Below are positions 59,036 to 64,000 of a stretch of DNA of 64,000 bases, piece after piece. Where the stretch lies: positions 62,001-126,000 of the forward strand of contig NZ_LZTB01000118.1 of NCBI RefSeq assembly GCF_001665685.1. Reading direction: 5' to 3'. Made by a program: the position numbers and the translations under genes. Position 1 is the first letter of the stretch. Each line of letters opens with the position of its first letter. The stretch is from Mycobacterium sp. 852013-50091_SCH5140682. Its GTDB lineage: Bacteria > Actinomycetota > Actinomycetes > Mycobacteriales > Mycobacteriaceae. The notes under the pieces are model-generated. The model searched no databases. It had not been told where the DNA came from and saw only the letters and a list, made by a program, of their open reading frames with translations.

Positions 59036-59944
59036 ATGGATGCCCAAACAGCCGTGCTGTACGAATTGGAACCGGTTGTCGCACAGAACCTTGACCGCCA
59101 CCTGGCGATGGCGCGGGAGTGGTTCCCGCACGACTACGTCCCCTGGAGCCGCGGAAGAGATTTCGCGTTCCTCGGCGGGGAAGACTGGCAGCCGGAAGAC
59201 TCGCCGCTGGATCCCGTCGCGAAGGTGGCGATGACCGTCAACCTGCTCACCGAGGACAATCTGCCGTCGTATCACCGCGAGATCGCCACCCGGTTCTCCC
59301 GCGACGGTGCCTGGGGCACCTGGATCGGACAGTGGACGGCAGAGGAAGGCCGTCACAGCATCGTGCTGCGCGACTACCTGGTGGTCACTCGCGGCGTCGA
59401 CCCTGTGGCCCTGGAACGCCAGCGGATGGAGCACACCGTTGCCGGCTACGACGCCGGCGACAGGACTCCCCTGGCTGTCTTGGCCTACGTGTCATTCCAA
59501 GAACTCGCCACCCGAGTCTCGCACCGCAACACCGGCCGCGCGTCAGGTTGCCCGGTGGCCGACCAGCTTCTTGCCCGCATTGCGGCCGACGAGAACCTGC
59601 ACATGGTGTTCTACCGCAACCTGATGGCCGCGGCTCTGGACATCGCACCCGATGCGGCGATGGCCGCGATCCGCGACGAGGTCATCAACTTCGCGATGCC
59701 CGGCTTGGGCATGGCCGACTTCGCCCAGAACGCCATCACCATCGCGAAGGCCGGGATCTATGACCTGCGCGTCCACCACGACGACGTGCTGATTCCCGTG
59801 CTGCGGTTCTGGAATATCTTCGACCGCAACGACTTCGGCCCGCAGGGTGAGCAGGCTCGGGAGGAACTTGTCGGATTCCTCGGGCTACTCGACGAGCGCG
59901 CGCGGTATTACGAGGAAAAGCGGAAGCACCGCCGTACCGCTTAA
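59036..59944 (+). CDS. desA: Acyl-ACP desaturase
   Basis: A 302-residue soluble di-iron desaturase. The iron ligands are in LLTEDNLPSYHRE (ExxH), QWTAEEGRHSIV (EExxH), VSFQELATRVSH and AADENLHMVFYRN (EExxH-type DENLH). It introduces a double bond into acyl chains on acyl carrier protein, feeding membrane and mycolic lipid synthesis in mycobacteria. It is under the palindrome cluster. The stop overlaps the convergent enolase-superfamily gene by four bases. Which of the DesA paralogues it matches cannot be decided by eye. Confidence 0.88.
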   Translation: MDAQTAVLYELEPVVAQNLDRHLAMAREWFPHDYVPWSRGRDFAFLGGEDWQPEDSPLDPVAKVAMTVNLLTEDNLPSYHREIATRFSRDGAWGTWIGQWTAEEGRHSIVLRDYLVVTRGVDPVALERQRMEHTVAGYDAGDRTPLAVLAYVSFQELATRVSHRNTGRASGCPVADQLLARIAADENLHMVFYRNLMAAALDIAPDAAMAAIRDEVINFAMPGLGMADFAQNAITIAKAGIYDLRVHHDDVLIPVLRFWNIFDRNDFGPQGEQAREELVGFLGLLDERARYYEEKRKHRRTA

Positions 59945-61041
59945 AGGCAGGGCGGCTGCCGGTACCTCTCGGCCTCAGCGGCCAGACTCATGCCATGACC
60001 AGATTCCGTGGTGTTGACGGGCAGTTCGCCGCCGCTCGGGGCAGGGACGCCGTCGAACATCTCGGCCTCGAGTCGGGTGTGGTCGATGAAGTACTCAAGG
60101 TGCCGCAGACGTGGGACAGCCGCGGCGACGGGGACATGTAGCGCCGGTGCGCAGTGCCCCGACACGTCGAGGTTGTGTGCCGCCGCGACGTTCGCGGCCG
60201 CCAGCCAGCCGGTGTAGCCACCGCATCGAGTGACGTCGAGTTGCAGGCAGTCCACTACCGGCGCCAGTTGGCGCGCGTCGTAGCGGTTGGAGATGTACTC
60301 CCCTGCGGCGACGTCGCACCGCACAGCGCCGCGCACGGCAGCCAGCCCGTCGATGTCGTCACTGCTGACCGGCTCCTCGAACCAGGTGGCACCGAGATGG
60401 TCGAGTGCGGCGCCGATCCGGCGCGCCTGCCCCGGGCTGTATCCGCCGTTGGCGTCCACCATGAGTTCGACCGTGTCACCGGCCAACTCGCGTAACCGGT
60501 TGACCCTCTGCAGGTCTCGTTCGGTGTGAGTGCCCCAGCATTGGCCGATCTTGATCTTCATCGCGGCGCATCCCGCGTTCTGCCACACACCAACCTGTTC
60601 GGCGAGTTGGTCATCGTCGAGGTTGGTGAATCCGCCCGACCCGTAAATGGGTACGGAGCTACGACAGCGGCCCAGCACCGCCGAGAGCGGCAGCTCACGC
60701 AGGCGGGCGCGCAGATCCCACAGCGCGATGTCGACGGCGCTGATCGCCTGCGTGGCCAGCCCGCGCGTTCCGCAGTTGCGGCAGGCGCGGTGCATGGCGT
60801 CGAAGGCACCGGGTACGTCGGCGGCGTCGCGGCCGACAACCACGTCGCGCAGGTGATGGGTGATTACCGCCGCAGCGGCCGGGGAACTGTAGGTCCATCC
60901 GAGTCCGACGAAGCCCGCAGCGTGCGCGTGCACGACGACGGCCGTGGTGGCATCCCATTCCAAGGTGCCGTCGGCTTCCGGACCTTCGGTGGGCACGCGG
61001 TAGACGGCTACCTCGAGACGCTCGATCTGCGTCGAATACAT
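59941..61041 (-). CDS. Enolase-superfamily enzyme (mandelate racemase/muconate lactonising group)
   Basis: A 366-residue barrel. The general-base lysines are in AAMKIKIGQ (KxK), and the metal ligands in VELMVDANGGYS (D), WFEEPVSSDD (E) and CDVAAGEYIS (E). DVTRCGGYTGWLAAAN and SGHCAPALH, with a candidate His, follow. These suggest a sugar-acid dehydratase or racemase. It is downstream of the GMC dehydrogenase, 27 bases away, on the same strand, and so probably acts on the product or substrate of that oxidation. Confidence 0.87.
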   Translation of the reverse strand: MYSTQIERLEVAVYRVPTEGPEADGTLEWDATTAVVVHAHAAGFVGLGWTYSSPAAAAVITHHLRDVVVGRDAADVPGAFDAMHRACRNCGTRGLATQAISAVDIALWDLRARLRELPLSAVLGRCRSSVPIYGSGGFTNLDDDQLAEQVGVWQNAGCAAMKIKIGQCWGTHTERDLQRVNRLRELAGDTVELMVDANGGYSPGQARRIGAALDHLGATWFEEPVSSDDIDGLAAVRGAVRCDVAAGEYISNRYDARQLAPVVDCLQLDVTRCGGYTGWLAAANVAAAHNLDVSGHCAPALHVPVAAAVPRLRHLEYFIDHTRLEAEMFDGVPAPSGGELPVNTTESGHGMSLAAEAERYRQPPCL

Positions 61042-61068
61042 GTGCTACACGGCCTTTCTCGACTGAAG

Positions 61069-62712
61069 TCAGGATGTGACGGCGTGGTGCTTCATCAGGT
61101 CGGCAGCCCGGGCCGCGAGCGCCATGATGGTCAACGCCGGGTTCGCTGCGCCCTGGGTGGGCATCACACTGCCGTCGACGGCGTAAAGCCGGTCCACGCC
61201 GAAGACACGGTGCTCGGGATCGATGACCCCGTCCTGCTGACGCCTGGCCATCCGGGCGCCGCCGACCAGGTGCGCGTAACGCTCGACGGTCATGACCTCT
61301 TCCGCACCGGCGGCCTTCAGGATGTCGGCCATGACCTTGCCCGCGGCCTCGATGAGCTGTTTGTCGTTGTCGCACTGACTGTAGGAGAAGTGCGCGACCG
61401 GCAGCCCGTGCCGGTCGGTCTCATCGGCCAGGGTGACTCGGTTGTTCGGTAGTGGCAGCAGCTCACACAACGCACCCAGCGTGGCCCAGTGCACGTAGTC
61501 TCGCATGTATTCGCGTAGCGTCTGGCCCCAATGCCCTTGAGCGGCAACGTGTTCAGACCAGGTTATCGGCAGCGGGCTGACGGTCTGGATCGAGAACCCG
61601 CGTCGGTAGGGCTTGCTGGGGTCGGTCTCGTAGAACTGCTCGCTGCTGACCTCAGGTGGCGGCGCCTTGTACATGCGGACCTCGTCGTCGAACCGACCGG
61701 CCACTTGTGGGGCGCCCTGAACCATCAAGTGGCGGCCCACGTGATCGTGACCGTTGCCCAGCCCGTCGGGATAGCGCGCCGAGGCCGACAGCAACAGCAG
61801 CCGTGGGGTCTCGATCGAGTAGCCGGCGATGACGACGGACTGCGCGAGCTGCCGGTGCAGCGTGCCACCGTGGAGATACACCACACCGGTGGCGCGCCCG
61901 ATGTCGTCGTCCACCAGCACGCGGCTGACGTGGCAGTCCGGCCGAACCTCGGCGCCGTGCGCCAGCGCGTCGGGAATGTGGGTGATCAGCGGACTCGCCT
62001 TGGCATTGACCTTGCACCCCTGGATGCAGAACCCGCGGTAGATGCAGTGCGGCCGATTACCGAAGCGCCCGTTCGGGATGGCGACCGGTCCGACCCGCAT
62101 GTCGACACCGAGTGCCTTCGCGCCGCGCAGCGCGATAAGCCCGTTGCCGCTGACCGGATGCGGGCTGTGCGGATAGCGGTGCGGGTCGCCCCACGGCCAA
62201 TGCTGGCCTGCCACCGGCAGTTCGGCTTCGATCTGCTCGTAGTATGGACGCAGGTCGGAGTAGCCGATGGGCCAGTCGACACCTACACCGTCGGTGGTGC
62301 CGGTCTGGAAGTCCGAGGGATGAAACCGCGGGGTGTAGCCGGCGTAATGCACCATGGACCCCCCGACCCCGCGCCCGGAGTTGTTGGATCCCAAGGGAAC
62401 CGGGTCCGATCCACCGATCTGGCGAGGATCGGTCCAGTACAGGCCGTGCGAGCCACGCTCGTCGCTGACCCAGTCGCGGTCAGGATCCCAGAACGGCCCG
62501 GCGTCGAGCAGCACCACACTCCATCCGGCGCGGGCCAGCCGTTGTCCGAGGGTCGCTCCCCCGGCGCCGGCCCCGACGATGACCACATCGACCTCGTCGT
62601 CGGGAAGGTACTTGCGCATATCGGCCCGCAACCGGTGATTGCTACGAACACCGTTGTTGGGCAGCAACCATGCCGATTCGTTGCGGCTTCGTACGGTACT
62701 GCCGTCACCCAT
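61069..62712 (-). CDS. GMC-family dehydrogenase, gluconate dehydrogenase large-subunit type
   Basis: A 547-residue FAD protein. DVVIVGAGAGGATLGQRLARAG binds FAD; NSGRGVGGSMVHYAGYTPRF is the flavin-attachment-type region. CIYRGFCIQGCKVNAKASPL contains three cysteines as in sugar-dehydrogenase large subunits; HVGRHLMVQGAP, HLVGGARMA and DGSVMPTQGAANPALT form the active-site end. It pairs with the subunit-3-like protein whose gene overlaps it by eight bases. The ATG (GDGSTV) follows AAGGGCGG. Confidence 0.88.
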   Translation of the reverse strand: MGDGSTVRSRNESAWLLPNNGVRSNHRLRADMRKYLPDDEVDVVIVGAGAGGATLGQRLARAGWSVVLLDAGPFWDPDRDWVSDERGSHGLYWTDPRQIGGSDPVPLGSNNSGRGVGGSMVHYAGYTPRFHPSDFQTGTTDGVGVDWPIGYSDLRPYYEQIEAELPVAGQHWPWGDPHRYPHSPHPVSGNGLIALRGAKALGVDMRVGPVAIPNGRFGNRPHCIYRGFCIQGCKVNAKASPLITHIPDALAHGAEVRPDCHVSRVLVDDDIGRATGVVYLHGGTLHRQLAQSVVIAGYSIETPRLLLLSASARYPDGLGNGHDHVGRHLMVQGAPQVAGRFDDEVRMYKAPPPEVSSEQFYETDPSKPYRRGFSIQTVSPLPITWSEHVAAQGHWGQTLREYMRDYVHWATLGALCELLPLPNNRVTLADETDRHGLPVAHFSYSQCDNDKQLIEAAGKVMADILKAAGAEEVMTVERYAHLVGGARMARRQQDGVIDPEHRVFGVDRLYAVDGSVMPTQGAANPALTIMALAARAADLMKHHAVTS

Positions 62713-63415
62713 CGGTCCGCCCTTCAGGCAGGTCGGAGTCGGCGCGTCGCGCCCGCTCCACCCGATCGACGAACGGAACGGGGTCGATATCGCAGTGGTC
62801 GGCGACCTCGTACCGTTCGAGCGCGTTGACACCGGGATTCAGGTAACCCCGTGGGTAGGCGGGGCCGGGGAACCCCATCTCGTTCCACGCCCACGGGTGC
62901 GAGTAGAACGCTGTGCAGGCATACCGCGTCCACAAGCTCCACACATGGCCGGCGGGCCGGCCGTGCCAGCGTTCGGCCGCATCCGCGAGGTCTCGGACGT
63001 CCTGCAGCAGCCGCGCCTGTTTGCTGATGCCTAGTTCGCCGTACCCGGCGCGGTAGCGATCGCGCGCGTCGCCGTCGAGCGCGGCCAGGGAGTCGCGCCA
63101 GGCCTGGCCGTCTTCGGGCATGTCGTCGTAATGCCATCCGTCGGTCTCCCCCGCCTCCAGCCGGGAGTCGATCAATTCCAGTACCGGGACTTTGGGGTCG
63201 GCGTCCTGCGCCAGGAGCAGGTCGAGCAATGGCTGCGCGATCGCCACCTCCTCTCCCGTGAAGAACGACAGGCTGGCCGGTAGTGCCAGCCGTCCGAGCA
63301 CGACGCCTGCGGTGACCTGGTCCCATTTGTCGGCTTGGGCCAACACGTCGAAATCCGGGAAACGGCCTCTGCCTTGGGGCGTCACGGCGCGGTGGTGTGC
63401 TGGGCGAAACGGCAT
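62705..63415 (-). CDS. Gluconate 2-dehydrogenase subunit 3-family protein
   Basis: A 236-residue protein of the small-subunit family: FTGEEVAIAQPLLDLLLAQDADPKVPVLELIDSRL, QARLLQDVRDLADAAERWHG and TAFYSHPWAWNEMGFPGPAYPRGYLN, a conserved end. The usual twin-arginine signal is not evident, so the complex may stay in the cytoplasm. Overlaps with both neighbours show co-translation. Confidence 0.85.
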   Translation of the reverse strand: MPFRPAHHRAVTPQGRGRFPDFDVLAQADKWDQVTAGVVLGRLALPASLSFFTGEEVAIAQPLLDLLLAQDADPKVPVLELIDSRLEAGETDGWHYDDMPEDGQAWRDSLAALDGDARDRYRAGYGELGISKQARLLQDVRDLADAAERWHGRPAGHVWSLWTRYACTAFYSHPWAWNEMGFPGPAYPRGYLNPGVNALERYEVADHCDIDPVPFVDRVERARRADSDLPEGRTDG

Positions 63416-63864
63416 CAGCGACTCCCTTCCCCGGGCAGCGGCAGGTCCTCGCGGCGCAACAGCGCCGCGAGCAATCCCATGCCGCCGACCAGCGATGCCA
63501 GCAGTGGCGCGAATGCCGGTGGTCCCGATTCCAGGTTGTACCGGGTCAATCCGCCCGGCCGCTGGCAGATGCCACGCCAGTGCAAGTAGGCGCCCTGCAC
63601 GCCGTTTACGACGATCAGCGCGCTGGCGACGGGCAGCACGGTGTGGGCCGCGCGGCGGGAGAAGAACCCCGCCAGTCCGGCGGGCACCGCGGTGGGAACG
63701 ATGACGACCGGCCAGTACATCATGCGATTGCCGAAGCTCGCGCCGTCATGGGAAAGGTAGATCTCGGCGGTGGTGACCGCGGCTCCAGCGGCGGTCATTG
63801 CTGCCAACGTACGTTCGAAACGTCCGGTGCGGATGGCGTGCACCGCGGCGCGTAAGGGTTTCAT
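63415..63864 (-). CDS. Small integral membrane protein of the GMC operon
   Basis: A 149-residue protein with four predicted helices (TLAAMTAAGAAVTTAEIYL, YWPVVIVPTAVPAGLAGFF, TVLPVASALIVVNGVQGAYL, FAPLLASLVGGMGLLAALL). A loop between the last two has HWRGICQRPGGLTRYNLESGPP. It might anchor the dehydrogenase or pass electrons, but has no haem motif. It overlaps the upstream TPP-enzyme gene (ATGA) and touches the next gene by one base. Confidence 0.7.
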   Translation of the reverse strand: MKPLRAAVHAIRTGRFERTLAAMTAAGAAVTTAEIYLSHDGASFGNRMMYWPVVIVPTAVPAGLAGFFSRRAAHTVLPVASALIVVNGVQGAYLHWRGICQRPGGLTRYNLESGPPAFAPLLASLVGGMGLLAALLRREDLPLPGEGSR

Positions 63865-64000
63865 GAGCGGTCCTTCTTCTCGCCTGGAAAATATTGCTGC
63901 ACTTTCTGTTTGATTCCCTGCTTGATGAAGCCCGCGCTGTCGTCGTCGCCGCCGATCACCGCGTCGACGAGCGACTTCGCCTGCTCGAAGGTGGCGTGCG
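63861..64000 (-). CDS. Thiamine-pyrophosphate enzyme, C-terminal end (cut by window)
   Basis: Only the last 45 residues are present: HATFEQAKSLVDAVIGGDD and AGFIKQGIKQKVQQYF. This ending is typical of TPP-requiring pyruvate oxidase/decarboxylase-type proteins of actinobacteria (TxEQAKxxxxAxLxGDPD...IKQxxKQ). The gene runs off the right end of the window. It is the first visible gene of the operon that continues to the enolase-superfamily gene. Confidence 0.6.
   Translation of the reverse strand, partial: HATFEQAKSLVDAVIGGDDDSAGFIKQGIKQKVQQYFPGEKKDRS

Noticed and set aside
1..64000. CRISPR arrays, tRNA or rRNA genes, riboswitches
   Set aside because: I saw no regularly spaced repeats, no cloverleaf with CCA/TTCGA features and no conserved rRNA segment; short RNA genes could be missed by eye.

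Overview
The window is high-GC actinobacterial DNA, most likely from a Mycobacterium/Mycolicibacterium-type organism. The pointers are a BacA-type transporter of the size and sequence of mycobacterial Rv1819c, an arsR-cadI-arsR-acr3-arsC cluster with the same layout as M. tuberculosis Rv2640c-Rv2643, a mycobacterial-type acyl-ACP desaturase, F420-linked enzymes, very many TetR and SDR genes, and frequent GTG starts. I saw no tRNA, rRNA, CRISPR array or intact insertion sequence. Broken genes and transposon scraps are frequent, so this looks like accessory or recently reshuffled DNA.

Layout. 0-3.5 kb: a decayed P450, a frameshifted TetR gene, an SDR and a substrate-binding protein. 3.5-9.0 kb: an intact yaeQ, a sugar O-acetyltransferase, a small secreted protein, a membrane protein, and a gene that fuses an N-terminal TIR domain to a contractile tail-sheath protein. 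A rearranged copy of the yaeQ 3' end follows. 9-13.7 kb: two MerR-type regulators, a polysaccharide deacetylase with a MerR-type promoter, an SDR/NTF2 pair and an APH-like kinase. 13.8-17.6 kb (minus strand): a tight operon of a DyP-type peroxidase, two paralogous NTF2-like proteins and two unassigned proteins. 18-23.2 kb: a BASS transporter, a broken GNAT gene, the arsenic island, and arsC and aldo/keto reductase scraps. 23.2-28.4 kb: a frameshifted BacA transporter, a ThrE exporter and an ABC exporter. 28.5-33.4 kb: an unknown gene, a cupin, a TetR/FMN-reductase pair, IS remnants, an LLM oxidoreductase and a broken DUF4304 gene. 33.7-42.6 kb: a membrane reductase-like protein, then a catabolic cluster (MarR, methylisocitrate-lyase-like, LeuC/LeuD-like hydratase, isochorismatase-like hydrolase, PobA-like hydroxylase, AraC) and an MpaB-type oxygenase. 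43-48.2 kb: several TetR-controlled enzyme modules with clear palindromic operators. 48.5-52.9 kb: an HNH protein, a large protein with the N-terminal motif typical of extracellular contractile injection system (eCIS) cargo, and an overlapping partner gene. 53-64 kb: GMC oxidoreductases, GNAT, hemerythrin, type II NADH dehydrogenase, metallopeptidase, desaturase, and a four-to-five-gene operon (enolase-superfamily enzyme, GMC dehydrogenase, gluconate-dehydrogenase subunit 3, membrane protein, TPP enzyme).

The strongest candidate for something undescribed is the TIR-sheath fusion at 7076-8656. It keeps the glutamate that aligns with the TIR NADase catalytic residue. The TIR domain sits where sheath proteins normally carry their N-terminal linking arm, and no tube, baseplate or AAA+ gene lies nearby. 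The only other injection-system signal is the cargo-like pair at 49.7-52.9 kb. Any functional link between the two is inference.
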